A stretch of 64,000 nt of DNA from Brenneria izbisi. Its GTDB lineage: Bacteria; Pseudomonadota; Gammaproteobacteria; Enterobacterales; Enterobacteriaceae. The stretch spans positions 1 to 64,000 of the forward strand of contig NZ_JAMPJU010000009.1 in NCBI RefSeq assembly GCF_025840185.1. Reading direction: 5' to 3'. Positions 1 to 8,919 of this stretch are shown here, one piece after another. How positions within the stretch are numbered: the first letter of the stretch is position 1; each line of letters opens with the position of its first letter. The notes under the pieces are model-generated. The model made no database searches. It had not been told where the DNA came from and saw only the letters and a list, made by a program, of their open reading frames with translations. The translations under genes were made by a program, and so were the position numbers.

Positions 1-28
1 CATGTGAGAGTAGGGAACTGCCAGGCAT
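1..28 (+). rRNA. rrf: 5S ribosomal RNA, 3' end (partial)
   Basis: The first 28 bases match the conserved 3' end of enterobacterial 5S rRNA (GAGAGTAGGGAACTGCCAGG followed by CAT). The rest of the rRNA operon lies left of the window. A strong terminator follows directly. In E. coli the distal 5S gene of an rrn operon likewise faces yhdZ, so the context supports the call. Confidence 0.93.
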
Positions 29-39
29 CAACTAAGTGG

Positions 40-69
40 AAAGCCCCATGCGACAGCATGGGGCTTTTT
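40..69 (+). terminator. rho-independent terminator of the rRNA operon
   Basis: An inverted repeat with arms AAAGCCCCATG and CATGGGGCTTT encloses a 6-base loop and is followed by a T run. It begins about 12 bases after the 5S rRNA end, as expected for an rrn operon terminator. Confidence 0.92.
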
Positions 70-108
70 GCGTTGTGGCCGGTTGAATCCATTGATATGG
101 GTGTAAAC

Positions 109-134
109 AAAAGCCTGCTCTCTGGCAGGCTTTT
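109..134 (-). terminator. terminator of the yhdWXYZ operon
   Basis: A perfect 10-bp stem (AAAAGCCTGC / GCAGGCTTTT) with a 6-base loop. Read on the minus strand it ends in TTTTGTTT, and it lies about 20 bases past the yhdZ stop codon. It therefore most likely ends the leftward ABC-transporter transcript and separates it from the convergent rRNA operon. Confidence 0.8.
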
Positions 135-155
135 GCAAAACATCGTGGTATTCGA

Positions 156-917
156 TTAGTGAAGAATTTGCGCCAGGAATGTTTGGGTACGTTCAGAGCG
201 CGGTGTAGAGAAGAAGATGTCCGGTGGTGCCTGCTCGACGATTTCCCCTTGATCCATAAAGATCACCCGGTCGGCCACGGTTTTTGCAAAGCCCATCTCA
301 TGAGTGACACATAGCATGGTCATTCCGTCCTGAGCAAGTCCAAGCATGGTATCCAGCACTTCTTTAACCATTTCAGGGTCTAAAGCTGAGGTAGGTTCAT
401 CGAACAGCATGATTTTAGGTTTCATACACAGCGAGCGGGCAATAGCGACACGTTGCTGCTGTCCCCCGGATAACTGGCCTGGGAATTTGTGTGCGTGGGC
501 TGCAATGCGTACACGTTCCAGATAATGCATAGCCAGTTCTTCTGCCTCCTTTTTCGGCGTGTGGCGTACCCAGCAAGGGGCCAACGTGCAGTTCTGCAAT
601 ACAGTCAAATGCGGGAACAGGTTGAAGTGCTGAAATACCATGCCCACCTCTGTTCTGATTTTTTCAATATTCCGCAAATCACCGTTTAATTCCACACCAT
701 CTACGACAATACGTCCCTGCTGATGTTCTTCAAGGTGGTTGATACAGCGAATAGTCGTGGATTTGCCTGAGCCAGATGGACCGCAAAGTACAATCCGTTC
801 TCCCTGTTTGACCTGTAGATTGATATCTTTCAGTACGTGGAATTGCCCATACCACTTATTCACATTCTCCAGTGTGATCATGTGATCGGCTGATTGCGTT
901 AAAGAATTCTGATTCAT
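156..917 (-). CDS. yhdZ: Amino-acid ABC transporter ATP-binding protein YhdZ/AapP
   Basis: ATPase of a polar/general L-amino-acid importer at the cytoplasmic face of the inner membrane. The 253-residue protein has Walker A (GPSGSGKST), the ABC signature LSGGQQQR and Walker B with D-loop ([13 protein letters not shown]), with an H-loop in VTHEMGF. Sequence and length match E. coli YhdZ closely as I recall it. The start has a GAGG site 6 bases upstream; an internal ATG at residue 13 is the alternative. It is the last gene of yhdWXYZ, 8 bases after yhdY, and is followed by a terminator. The order binding protein - two permeases - ATPase is that of rhizobial aapJQMP. The specific substrate cannot be read from the sequence. 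Confidence 0.93.
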   Translation of the reverse strand: MNQNSLTQSADHMITLENVNKWYGQFHVLKDINLQVKQGERIVLCGPSGSGKSTTIRCINHLEEHQQGRIVVDGVELNGDLRNIEKIRTEVGMVFQHFNLFPHLTVLQNCTLAPCWVRHTPKKEAEELAMHYLERVRIAAHAHKFPGQLSGGQQQRVAIARSLCMKPKIMLFDEPTSALDPEMVKEVLDTMLGLAQDGMTMLCVTHEMGFAKTVADRVIFMDQGEIVEQAPPDIFFSTPRSERTQTFLAQILH

Positions 918-925
918 GGATGGCC

Positions 926-2020
926 TCAGTGCGACTTATGTCCGGTGTTAAAACGATTTTCCAGATGTTGGCTATAGCGCGACATGCTGAAACAAAAGAC
1001 CCAATAGATCATGGCGGCAAAAACATAGCCTTCGGTCGACATACCAAGCCAGGTTGGATCGACAGTTGCCTGTTGAATACTGCTGAAGAGATCGAATAAA
1101 CCAATGATGATCACCAGACTGGTATCCTTAAACAGCGAGATAATGGTATTCACCAATCCCGGTATCACCATTTTCAGCGCTTGTGGCAGGATAACCAGCC
1201 CTTGCATGCGCCAATAACCCAATCCCAGCGACTCTGCTGCTTCATACTGGCCTTTCGGTAATGCTTGCAAGCCACCGCGGACGACCTCGGCGACATAAGC
1301 AGACTGGAAAAGAATGACCCCCACCAGTGCTCTCAGTAGCTTGTCGATACTGGTTCCCTCTGTTAAAAACAGCGGCAGCATGACAGAGGACATGAATAGC
1401 ACGGTAATTAATGGAACGCCGCGCCAGAACTCAATGAAAATGATGGAAAGCATACGAACGACGGGGAGTTTGGAACGACGCCCCAGCGCCAGCAGAATAC
1501 CAAGTGGTAAGGCGCCAGCGATGCCGACCGCCGCAATAATCAAGGTTAGCGTTAAGCCTCCCCATTGACGGGTTTCCACACGAGGGAGGCTTGCAAACCC
1601 ACCATAGAGCAGCCACCAGGCCACCAGCGGGTAAGCTACGGCCCAGATCGCAATGTAGCGTCCACGATGAGGGATTTGACGTAAAAACATTGGCAGGATG
1701 CTGAGCAAGCCGATGACCAGTGCAAAGTTAATGCGCCAGATCTCTTCTGTCGGATATAGCCCATACATGAAGTGACCGAACCTGGCACGGATAAACACCC
1801 AACATGCGCCATCCCTGGTGCAGTCGTTGCGGGTTGTTCCAATCCAGTTAGCCTGAAATATCGCCCAGTCTAATAATGGCGGAATGGTAATCCACAATAA
1901 CCACAGGCAAAGCAGGGTGAGCAGACTATTGGTGATGTTGGAAAAAAGATTTTGTCGAGCCCAGTGAATTGCTTTGAAAAGAGGGGCCTGACGGTTCTGT
2001 ATCGGTTGAATCATCGTCAT
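926..2020 (-). CDS. yhdY: Amino-acid ABC transporter permease YhdY/AapM
   Basis: Second membrane subunit of the YhdWXYZ importer, 364 residues. An extended N-terminal part with several hydrophobic segments precedes the usual permease domain, which carries the EAA-type loop ([19 protein letters not shown]) that contacts the ATPase. The long N-terminal extension separates AapM/YhdY from ordinary 220-residue amino-acid permeases. The gene lies 8 bases after yhdX and 8 bases before yhdZ, so it is translated as part of one operon. Two ATGs two codons apart (2020 and 2014) could serve as start; an AGAGGA sequence lies upstream of both. Confidence 0.92.
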   Translation of the reverse strand: MTMIQPIQNRQAPLFKAIHWARQNLFSNITNSLLTLLCLWLLWITIPPLLDWAIFQANWIGTTRNDCTRDGACWVFIRARFGHFMYGLYPTEEIWRINFALVIGLLSILPMFLRQIPHRGRYIAIWAVAYPLVAWWLLYGGFASLPRVETRQWGGLTLTLIIAAVGIAGALPLGILLALGRRSKLPVVRMLSIIFIEFWRGVPLITVLFMSSVMLPLFLTEGTSIDKLLRALVGVILFQSAYVAEVVRGGLQALPKGQYEAAESLGLGYWRMQGLVILPQALKMVIPGLVNTIISLFKDTSLVIIIGLFDLFSSIQQATVDPTWLGMSTEGYVFAAMIYWVFCFSMSRYSQHLENRFNTGHKSH

Positions 2021-2028
2021 GAGTCCTC

Positions 2029-3207
2029 TTAACGCTCAATGAGCGCAATCTTGCGGTTATATATGTTCATCAACAAGGATATCAGCAGGCTGATGATGAG
2101 ATAGACCGACATCGTAATGGCGATAGTTTCGATGGCCTGACCGGTTTGGTTCAGTACAGAGCCGGCGAACAGTGAAACGATGTCTGGATAACCGATAGCG
2201 GCGGCCAATGAAGAGTTCTTGACGATATTAAGATACTGACTGGTCAACGGAGGAATAATCACACGCAGTGCCTGAGGCAGGATAACTTTGCGCAGGGTGA
2301 TGGAATTGGGCAATCCCAGAGAGCGTGCCGCCTCATGTTGACCGTGCGAAACGGACTGAATTCCTGAGCGAATGATTTCCGCAATAAAGGAGGACGTGTA
2401 AACCGAGAGCGCCAGTGTCAGCGCCGCCAGTTCAGGAATTAATACCATCCCGCCGCGGAAGTTAAATCCTTTTAGTTCAGGCACAGCCCAATGTACCGCC
2501 CGTCCAAAAATCAGATGACTCAAAACGAGCAGTACGGCCAATACGCCCAAAACGATGGGCCATGTCTTGCGTTGCTGTCCCGTGAGCGTGTGGTAACGTT
2601 TATTGGCACGAAAGACAACAAACGCGGTAATGAGCGCAATCATAATAGACAGGAAAAAGGCTAGCGCTCCCGGCCCTGCTTCTGGAGAAGGCAAATAAAA
2701 GCCGCGGTTGCTGAGAAAGGCGATATCAAAGGCATTAATGGATTGCCGTGGCCCTGGTAAATTACGCAGTACGGCAAAATACCAGAAGAAAATCTGCAAT
2801 AACGGCGGAATATTACGGAAAATTTCGATATAGATAGTGGAGATTTTCCGCAGCAGCCAGTTATCCGATAAGCGAGCCAGTCCAATAATAAAACCAAGGA
2901 AAGAGGCGAAGACAATACACAAAGCTGACACCAGCAAGGTATTGAATAATCCGACTAGAAAAACGCGCGCGAAGGTATCGCCCTGTTGATAATCAATCAG
3001 ATGTTGGACAATCCCAAAGCCTGCCGTGTTGTTTAAAAAGGCGAATCCAGATGTGATCCCCCTCTGAGCCAGATTGGTAACGGTATTGTGTAATAGATAA
3101 CCAGCGATAGCTAATACGGCGATAACAACGATGATTTGATACAGCCAGGCGCGCACCGCTGGATTAGTTAGTGATAAATCACTTTTCACGGTTGGGCGTT
3201 GTAGCAT
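2029..3207 (-). CDS. yhdX: Amino-acid ABC transporter permease YhdX/AapQ
   Basis: First membrane subunit of the YhdWXYZ importer, 392 residues. It has an N-terminal membrane segment at about residues 22-42, a large middle region with further hydrophobic segments, and the EAA loop (HEAARSLGLPNSITLRKVIL) in the C-terminal third. Length and sequence agree with the AapQ/YhdX group of long amino-acid permeases. It follows yhdW after a 67-base gap and precedes yhdY by 8 bases. With YhdY it would form the heterodimeric membrane channel. Confidence 0.92.
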   Translation of the reverse strand: MLQRPTVKSDLSLTNPAVRAWLYQIIVVIAVLAIAGYLLHNTVTNLAQRGITSGFAFLNNTAGFGIVQHLIDYQQGDTFARVFLVGLFNTLLVSALCIVFASFLGFIIGLARLSDNWLLRKISTIYIEIFRNIPPLLQIFFWYFAVLRNLPGPRQSINAFDIAFLSNRGFYLPSPEAGPGALAFFLSIMIALITAFVVFRANKRYHTLTGQQRKTWPIVLGVLAVLLVLSHLIFGRAVHWAVPELKGFNFRGGMVLIPELAALTLALSVYTSSFIAEIIRSGIQSVSHGQHEAARSLGLPNSITLRKVILPQALRVIIPPLTSQYLNIVKNSSLAAAIGYPDIVSLFAGSVLNQTGQAIETIAITMSVYLIISLLISLLMNIYNRKIALIER

Positions 3208-3274
3208 GTTGAAGCCTCAATAACGGGGATACAGAAGGGGCAGTGTTGTGACTGCCCCCGGTTTCTGCAAGTAA

Positions 3275-4300
3275 TTAGCGTACAGCAGGTGCGTACTGGA
3301 TCCCGCCTTTATTCCACAATTCGTTCAGACCGCGTTTGATTTTTAGTTCGCTGCCCATACCGACATTGCGTTCGAAGATTTCACCGTAGTTACCCACTTG
3401 TTTGATGATTTTGAAAGCCCAATCGGTTGGTAATTTGAGATCTTTACCGTAGTTGCCTTCATGACCAAGCAGGTGAGACATATCAGGTGTTGTCGGTTTA
3501 GCTGCCAGTTGATCGACGTTCTGGGACGTTACGCCCATTTCTTCGGCATTCAACATCGCAAACAGCGTCCAGCGAACGATGGAGAACCATTCTTCATCGC
3601 CGCGACGAACCACAGGGCCAAGAGGTTCTTTGGAGATCACTTCAGGCAGCACCACAAATTCGCCTGGATTGCTCAGCTTGATACGCAACGCGTACAACTG
3701 AGATTGGTCAGAAGCCAGCGTATCGCAGCGACCGGATTCCAGCGCCTTGGCGCTTTCGTCAGAACGATCGAATGTCACCGGGGTATATTGCATTTTGTTG
3801 GTTTTGAAATAGTCAGCGACATTCAGTTCAGTGTCGGTGCCTGCCTGAATACAAACGGTAGCGCCATCCAGTTCTTTCGCGCTGGTTAACCCGGCTTTAT
3901 TGTGGGTTAGGAAGCCGATGCCGTCATAATAGGTTACGCCAGTGAACAGCATGCCCATGCCGCTATCGCGCGATGAGGTCCAGGTGGTGTTACGAGATAA
4001 AATATCTACTTCACCAGATTGCAAGGCGGTCAAACGCTCTTTCGCGGTCAGCGGAGTAAATTTTACTTTATTCGCATCGCCAAACACGGCCGCCGCCACA
4101 CCGCGGCATACATCAACATCAATACCAGCGAATTTGCCACTGGCGTCTGCATAGGAAAAGCCGGGTAAGCCGTCGCTGATACCACATTGTATGAAACCTT
4201 TTTTCTGAATCGCATCCAGCGTTGCGCCAGCATGAGCCTGATTGATGGCGGCAAACATTGATGCGCCGGCAACCAGAGTAGAAATAATCATTCTTTTCAT
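3275..4300 (-). CDS. yhdW: Periplasmic amino-acid-binding protein YhdW/AapJ
   Basis: Soluble periplasmic receptor (SBP family 3) that delivers amino acids to YhdX/YhdY. I place the start at 4300, giving 341 residues as in E. coli YhdW, because the protein then begins with a standard signal peptide (MKRMIISTLVAGASMFAA... cut after AHA) and AGGA lies 5-6 bases upstream. A longer reading frame to 4417 would overlap a sigma-54 promoter and have no signal sequence at its N-terminus. The mature protein has the family opening GFIQCGISDGLPGFS and the YADASGKFAGIDVDVCR segment. It is the first gene of a four-gene operon. E. coli yhdWXYZ is reported to belong to the NtrC regulon, consistent with the promoter seen here. 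Confidence 0.93.
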   Translation of the reverse strand: MKRMIISTLVAGASMFAAINQAHAGATLDAIQKKGFIQCGISDGLPGFSYADASGKFAGIDVDVCRGVAAAVFGDANKVKFTPLTAKERLTALQSGEVDILSRNTTWTSSRDSGMGMLFTGVTYYDGIGFLTHNKAGLTSAKELDGATVCIQAGTDTELNVADYFKTNKMQYTPVTFDRSDESAKALESGRCDTLASDQSQLYALRIKLSNPGEFVVLPEVISKEPLGPVVRRGDEEWFSIVRWTLFAMLNAEEMGVTSQNVDQLAAKPTTPDMSHLLGHEGNYGKDLKLPTDWAFKIIKQVGNYGEIFERNVGMGSELKIKRGLNELWNKGGIQYAPAVR

Positions 4301-4401
4301 AATCATCCTAGTGGCTAAATAGTTATATGCTGTTGTGTCGCGGCGCACCAGACTAGGTGCACCAATTCTGTCATTCGGCTTCTTGCCGCGGCAAGAGTTA
4401 A

Positions 4402-4417
4402 GCAAACAGGATGCCAA
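4402..4417 (-). promoter_or_regulatory. sigma-54 (-24/-12) promoter of yhdWXYZ
   Basis: On the minus strand the site reads TTGGCATCCTGTTTGC. It has the GG and GC doublets exactly 10 bases apart and fits the TGGCAYR-N4-TTGCW consensus, differing only at tolerated positions. It lies about 100 bases upstream of the yhdW start codon. rpoN itself lies in this window. Nitrogen-starvation control through NtrC is the likely purpose, by analogy with E. coli yhdW. Confidence 0.82.
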
Positions 4418-4492
4418 TTATTTATCTATATGATAATCAATATAAATATTGAAGTTGACCCGGCTTTTGTGGCAATTTCCAGGAAACATCGA

Positions 4493-4539
4493 TGCACCAA
4501 AATAAAGGGAGGGTAGTCACCATGCCCTGCTTTGGTGCG
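4493..4539 (-). promoter_or_regulatory. possible NtrC enhancer half-sites upstream of yhdW
   Basis: TGCACCAAA at 4493-4501 and TTTGGTGCG at 4531-4539 are opposed arms 29 bases apart. Each resembles half of an NtrC box (TGCACCA...TGGTGCA). They lie about 75-135 bases upstream of the sigma-54 promoter, where enhancers usually sit. No full NtrC box with normal spacing is present, so this is tentative. The rest of the 332-base gap between yhdW and the next gene shows nothing else clear. Confidence 0.35.
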
Positions 4540-4632
4540 TCAAAAGTAACAGTTTGGGAACAATTGATTCACAGCTGGTAATGTAAGGCGATGCGCCAGC
4601 CAAACTATCAGCGCAGACTGGCGAACGAAAAA

Positions 4633-5298
4633 TTAATGTACAAGATGACGTTGGTAATACTTCTCCAACTTTACCTGTAACTGACTGAGTACCGTGCTGA
4701 ACATCAGATAAATCAAGGCGGCTTCAATATAGAGGATCAGCGGTTCATAGGTGACGGAAACAATTCGCTGCGCAGACAGGAACATTTCAGGCACGGTAAT
4801 GACGGCGGCCAATGACGTGTCTTTAATCAACGAGATAAACGTATTGGATAACGGCGGCAATGAGACAAAAATGGATTGTGGAAAGATAATCCAGCGAACT
4901 GCCTGCCTGCCATTCATTCCAAGCGAGTAAGCCGCGCTCCATTGACCTTTGGGAACGGACAGGATGGCGCCCCGGACAATTTCCGAACTGTAAGCGCCGA
5001 CGCTAATGGTAAAGCCGATTAATGCGGCGGGAAATGCATCAAGTGTGATACCGGCGCTGGGAAGCCCGTAAAAGATGAGAAAAAGCTGTACCAGCAATGG
5101 TGTCCCACGAATAACCCAAACGTAGAAATCACCCAGCCATTTGAGTGGCTTTGGACCATAGAGACGGATTAGCGCAACGATCACGCCAACGGCCAATCCG
5201 AATATAAAGGAAAGAATGGCGAGGGGAACCGTGAATTTCAGTCCGGCGGACAGCAGACTCCAAAAGGAGTCTGCCATAAGTTGTAGCCAAGGCGGCAT
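4633..5298 (-). CDS. Amino-acid (cystine-type) ABC transporter permease
   Basis: A 221-residue inner-membrane permease of the polar amino-acid (HisM/TcyL) family. It has about five hydrophobic segments, the N-terminal motif RGTPLLVQLFLIFYGLP and the ATPase-contact loop (GQWSAAYSLGMNGRQAVRW), followed by FISLIKDTSLAAVI. It resembles YecS/TcyL, so cystine or a related amino acid is a reasonable guess but not proven. The start is preceded by GGAG 9 bases upstream. It follows its binding-protein gene by 26 bases. No ATPase gene adjoins the pair, so a partner encoded elsewhere must energise it. Confidence 0.85.
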   Translation of the reverse strand: MPPWLQLMADSFWSLLSAGLKFTVPLAILSFIFGLAVGVIVALIRLYGPKPLKWLGDFYVWVIRGTPLLVQLFLIFYGLPSAGITLDAFPAALIGFTISVGAYSSEIVRGAILSVPKGQWSAAYSLGMNGRQAVRWIIFPQSIFVSLPPLSNTFISLIKDTSLAAVITVPEMFLSAQRIVSVTYEPLILYIEAALIYLMFSTVLSQLQVKLEKYYQRHLVH

Positions 5299-5324
5299 GA
5301 AAAATAACTCCGATAACAGTGCAA

Positions 5325-6095
5325 TTATTGAGATACATCCTGACCGAAGTATCGCACAGATATCGTTTTATAGGTGCCATCCGCTTTAATTTCATCGAGC
5401 GCTTTATTCAACGCATCTGCCAGTTGTGTCTGATTTTTGCGGATCAAAATCGCGGAAGGTTCACCGTCGGGTGAGGTGGCGATGATTTTTACATTGGCAT
5501 CAGGCTTATGCTTTTTGAAGTCAAGGAATGATAGGTTATCGTTCAGTGTGGCATCAGCACGTCCGCTGAGCACCAGATCCAGTGATTGGTTAAAGCCATC
5601 GGTTGGCACGATATCTGCGCCATAGCGGGTTGCCAGTTTCGAATAGTTGCTGGTCAGACTTTGGGCGGCTTTCTTGCCTTTCAGATCATCGAAGTCTTTG
5701 ATGGCGGTGTTATCGCCACGGATAATCAGCACGGCTTTGGAATCGATATACGGTTTAGAGAAGTCGTATTTGGCCTGACGCTCTTTGGTCACGCCGACCT
5801 GATTAATCACTGCGTCGTAGCGTTTGGCGTCGATACCGGCAATCAGACCATCCCAGCGCCCCTCAATAAACTGTGCTTTGACTCCCAGTTTTTCAGCGAC
5901 GGCTCGGCCAATTTCCACATCAAAACCAACCAACTCACCGGATTTTTCATGATAGGTATAAGGCGCATAGGTGCCTTCTGTTCCGAATTTAATCACTCCG
6001 GCGGATTTGATTGCGCTGAGGTCATCCTGTGCCTGAGCGAATAAACTGGTTGCGAGCAATGCGCCAGTCAGTAAAGCAAAACCGATTTTCTTCAT
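5325..6095 (-). CDS. Periplasmic amino-acid (cystine-type) binding protein
   Basis: SBP family 3 receptor. From the chosen start at 6095 the protein has 256 residues and a clean signal peptide (MKKIGFALLTGALLATSLFA, cut after AQA). AGAGGA lies 7 bases upstream; a longer frame to 6116 adds seven residues before the signal and is less likely. The mature protein has GVIKFGTEGTYAPYTYHEKS, GFDVEIGRAVAEKLGV, RWDGLIAGIDAKRYDAVINQ and YDFSKPY, all typical of TcyJ/TcyA-like receptors. There is no lipobox Cys, so it is soluble. It forms a two-gene unit with the downstream permease. Confidence 0.86.
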   Translation of the reverse strand: MKKIGFALLTGALLATSLFAQAQDDLSAIKSAGVIKFGTEGTYAPYTYHEKSGELVGFDVEIGRAVAEKLGVKAQFIEGRWDGLIAGIDAKRYDAVINQVGVTKERQAKYDFSKPYIDSKAVLIIRGDNTAIKDFDDLKGKKAAQSLTSNYSKLATRYGADIVPTDGFNQSLDLVLSGRADATLNDNLSFLDFKKHKPDANVKIIATSPDGEPSAILIRKNQTQLADALNKALDEIKADGTYKTISVRYFGQDVSQ

Positions 6096-6402
6096 ATATA
6101 TCCTCTGCACCCTCATCAGGACAGCATTTCGCTATCGTTGGCATGAAACGCGGCAAATTTACGTTATGTCATATTGTTTTACTAATCATATAAGGCAATG
6201 GTTTATATCAACAATGAATATAGTTTTCATCTGCTGTTTTGACCATGCCCGGCGGCGGGTATTTGGCTATAACGCATGCCGCTTAAACTGAAACATAATT
6301 ACAGTTATAAAAACTCACAGTGATATCGGATGGCCGTAATCTGCTTTCATCATCATAGGGGCGTCATTTACTTTTTTTTAAAGTTTCAGGTATTGATGAC
6401 AT
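6096..6402. other. intergenic region between fis and the binding-protein gene
   Basis: An AT-rich stretch without a credible gene. It must hold the promoter of the leftward binding-protein/permease pair. On the minus strand a TTGATA-like and a TATGAT-like hexamer are present, but 15 bases apart, so I do not call a promoter. I found no sigma-54 motif here, unlike upstream of yhdW. Confidence 0.4.
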
Positions 6403-6440
6403 AAAAAAAGCGTTAATGATTTCTCATTAACGCCTTTAAA
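6403..6440 (-). terminator. terminator downstream of fis
   Basis: Inverted repeat GCGTTAATGA / TCATTAACGC around a short loop. On the minus strand it ends in a run of seven Ts. It begins about 23 bases after the fis stop codon and would end the dusB-fis transcript. Confidence 0.9.
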
Positions 6441-6462
6441 AACAACAGGTTATGAATTTTGA

Positions 6463-6759
6463 TTAATTCATGCCGTATTTTTTCAATTTCTTACGCAGAG
6501 TCCCGCGGTTGATACCCATCATCAGGGCCGCACGGGTTTGGTTGCCGCGGGTGTATTGCATCACCATGTCCAACAGTGGCTGTTCAACTTCAGCCAGTAC
6601 CAGCTCATACAGGTCATTAACATCCTGACCGTTCAATTGAGCAAAATAGTTCTTCAGTGCCTGTTTAACCGAGTCGCGCAGGGGCTTTTGGGTCACCTGA
6701 GCTTGAGAGTTTACGGTGGAAACGGTCAGTACATCAGAATTCACGCGTTGTTCGAACAT
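6463..6759 (-). CDS. fis: DNA-binding protein Fis
   Basis: Nucleoid protein that bends DNA, activates rRNA promoters and aids site-specific recombination. The 98-residue sequence equals E. coli Fis as I remember it except for Ala instead of Asp at position 20, in the flexible N-terminal region. The C-terminal helix-turn-helix ([20 protein letters not shown]) is intact. The gene lies 23 bases downstream of dusB and ends at a strong terminator. In E. coli the dusB-fis transcript is strongly growth-phase and stringent-response controlled; the promoter ahead of dusB here looks alike. Confidence 0.98.
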   Translation of the reverse strand: MFEQRVNSDVLTVSTVNSQAQVTQKPLRDSVKQALKNYFAQLNGQDVNDLYELVLAEVEQPLLDMVMQYTRGNQTRAALMMGINRGTLRKKLKKYGMN

Positions 6760-6782
6760 AGTTCTGTCAGCTCTTTTTCTGT

Positions 6783-7748
6783 TTACGCAAGATTTTCAAA
6801 ATATGCCTCCAACGCCTCCAGCTGTTTGCTGGCATCCTCAATGGCGTTGAATGTGCGCCTAAACTGGTCGTTTGGGGCATGCTCCTGGAGATACCAGGAT
6901 ACGTGCTTACGAGCGATACGGAATCCCTTGCCTGGACCATAAAAGTCGTGCAATTCCCGTATGTGTTCGATCAACAAGCGCTTAACCTCAGCCAAAGGCA
7001 TTGGTGTCAGCAACTCCCCTGTGTCCAGATAATGCTGGATTTCCCGAAAGATCCAGGGTCTTCCCTGAGCGGCTCGTCCTATCATCAGGGCATCAGCCCC
7101 AGTATAGTCAAGAACCGCTCTGGCTTTATGCGGGGAAGTCACGTCGCCATTCGCAATAATGGGAATGGAAACGGCCTGCTTAACTGTCCGAATGCTGTCG
7201 TATTCCGCCGAACCATTGAACAGACATGCACGAGTGCGTCCATGAATGGTCAGGGCCTGGATACCACAATCTTCAGCCAATCTGGCAATCTCTACACAGT
7301 TACGGTGCTCTGGCGCCCAGCCGGTACGGATTTTCAGCGTCACCGGTACGTCTACCGCTTTCACTACCGCGAAGAGGATTTGCTTAACCAAATCCGGGTA
7401 CTGCAATAATGCAGATCCTGCCATCTTGCGGTTCACCTTCTTTGCCGGACAACCCATATTGATGTCGATGATCTGTGCGCCGGAATCAGCATTGATTCTG
7501 GCAGCCGCCGCCATTTCATCGGGATCACAACCGGCAATTTGCACGGCTCTGATCCCGGGTTCATCGCTATGTACCATGCGCAGACGCGACTTATCTGAAC
7601 GCCACACTTCCGGGTTGGAAGAGAGCATTTCCGATACTGTCATTCCAGCGCCCATCGCATGACAGAGTGCTCTGAATGGGCGATCGCTAATACCAGCCAT
7701 CGGGGCTGCTATCAGGCGATTGGTAAGCTGAAATTGTCCAATGCGCAT
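6783..7748 (-). CDS. dusB: tRNA-dihydrouridine synthase B
   Basis: FMN- and NADPH-dependent enzyme that reduces uridine to dihydrouridine in tRNA. The start at 7748 gives 321 residues ([19 protein letters not shown]), the E. coli length; a frame extending ten codons further upstream would start within about two bases of the predicted transcription start. The catalytic Cys is residue 100 in [14 protein letters not shown]; the FMN-binding TIM barrel includes [17 protein letters not shown] and [13 protein letters not shown]. First gene of the dusB-fis operon, as throughout the enteric bacteria. Confidence 0.97.
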   Translation of the reverse strand: MRIGQFQLTNRLIAAPMAGISDRPFRALCHAMGAGMTVSEMLSSNPEVWRSDKSRLRMVHSDEPGIRAVQIAGCDPDEMAAAARINADSGAQIIDINMGCPAKKVNRKMAGSALLQYPDLVKQILFAVVKAVDVPVTLKIRTGWAPEHRNCVEIARLAEDCGIQALTIHGRTRACLFNGSAEYDSIRTVKQAVSIPIIANGDVTSPHKARAVLDYTGADALMIGRAAQGRPWIFREIQHYLDTGELLTPMPLAEVKRLLIEHIRELHDFYGPGKGFRIARKHVSWYLQEHAPNDQFRRTFNAIEDASKQLEALEAYFENLA

Positions 7749-7786
7749 AGACAAAGAGTGACCATACTGTGTCTGCAAGGGCGCGT

Positions 7787-7815
7787 ATATTACGCATTTT
7801 TCACGTCAGATGAAA
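7787..7815 (-). promoter_or_regulatory. sigma-70 promoter of dusB-fis
   Basis: On the minus strand TTTCAT (7815-7810) and TAATAT (7792-7787) are separated by exactly 17 bases and followed by a GC-rich stretch (ACGCGCCC), typical of a ppGpp-sensitive discriminator. The expected start near 7780 gives a leader of about 31 bases before dusB. The AT-rich block at 7860-7960 upstream, including T8 and A7 runs, is a likely region for UP-element, Fis or H-NS contacts. Confidence 0.75.
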
Positions 7816-8020
7816 GGCCAAACTTTGACCAATTTGCCGCTATCGAGCAATGAAAATGTCGTTCGTGATGCCATATGAAAATATTATTCATATTTAACAA
7901 AGAGTTGAGTTTTTACGCGTTTTTTTTGCTCAAAAAAATAATCCTTCGGCAACCAAATTTTACCGGTCGCTGGCATTATCCACTATAACGCGGAGTATAG
8001 TGGATGTTTGGTCTGCATGA

Positions 8021-8902
8021 TTATTTACGTTGTCCGGTGATACGACACCATTCTTCACGTTCTGCAACCGGATCGAGTGCGAATTTATCGGTATAGGCTT
8101 CCGCCACGCCCGCGGCCTGCGTCGCCAATATCCCGGATAGGCCAAGATAGCCGCCGGATTTAGGCAGATCGCTGATAAGCGGCGCCAGCTCACGCAGCGG
8201 GCCAGCAAGAATATTGGCGACCACGACATCTGCTGAGAGGTCAGCCGGCTGTTTTTCCGGCAGATAGAGCTCAAGACGGTCAGCGACATTATTCCTTTGC
8301 GCGTTATCGCGGCTTGCCTGAATCGCCTGCGGGTCGATATCAATGCCGATCGCGCGGGCCGCTCCCAGTTTCAGCGCGGCGATTGCCAGAATGCCGGAGC
8401 CGCAACCAAAATCGATGACGGTTTTGCCCGCCAAATCCAGGCTGTCCAGCCATTGCAGACATAGTGCGGTTGTCGGATGGGTGCCGGTGCCAAACGCCAG
8501 GCCGGGGTCGAGCATGACGTTGACGGCGGTCGGATCGGGGATGTCGCGCCAGCTTGGACAAATCCACAGGCGCTCGCCAAAACGCATTGGGTGGAAGTTA
8601 TCCATCCATTCGCGCTCCCAATCTTTATCCTCCAATTGTTCGATTTTGTGCTTAAATCCGGCGCCCAGCAGCCGTTGTTGCTCCAGCGCCGCGATGACGG
8701 CGGCCATCTCGGTTTCCGCGTCATATAAGCCGATGACGTCGGTATCGCCCCATAAGCGGGTTTCGCCGGGCAGTGGCTCAAACACTGGCGTATCGTGAGT
8801 ATCCTGAAATGTAACGGATACCGCGCCGCACGCGATCAGCGCGTCGCCCAAGTGCTCGGCATGACGACCGGAGGTATTGATTTTCAGTTGAATCCACGGC
8901 AT
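8021..8902 (-). CDS. prmA: Ribosomal protein L11 methyltransferase
   Basis: SAM-dependent enzyme that trimethylates ribosomal protein L11. The 293-residue protein has the N-terminal L11-recognition domain ([12 protein letters not shown]...), a linker, and the Rossmann-type methyltransferase domain with motif [21 protein letters not shown], the acidic residue of motif II in [18 protein letters not shown], and [13 protein letters not shown] near the active site. Length and order match E. coli PrmA. It is the last gene of yhdT-panF-prmA, 17 bases after panF. A short inverted repeat (CCACTATA/TATAGTGG at 7980-8003) follows but lacks a U-run. Confidence 0.97.
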   Translation of the reverse strand: MPWIQLKINTSGRHAEHLGDALIACGAVSVTFQDTHDTPVFEPLPGETRLWGDTDVIGLYDAETEMAAVIAALEQQRLLGAGFKHKIEQLEDKDWEREWMDNFHPMRFGERLWICPSWRDIPDPTAVNVMLDPGLAFGTGTHPTTALCLQWLDSLDLAGKTVIDFGCGSGILAIAALKLGAARAIGIDIDPQAIQASRDNAQRNNVADRLELYLPEKQPADLSADVVVANILAGPLRELAPLISDLPKSGGYLGLSGILATQAAGVAEAYTDKFALDPVAEREEWCRITGQRK

Positions 8903-8919
8903 AGCAGTCTCTAATACAT

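Noticed and set aside
4301-4417. N-terminal extension of yhdW to 4417
   Set aside because: It would start inside the sigma-54 promoter and put 39 residues before a normal signal peptide.
4493-4539. A complete NtrC box upstream of yhdW
   Set aside because: Only half-sites are present; no pair has the normal short spacing. They are reported as tentative half-sites only.
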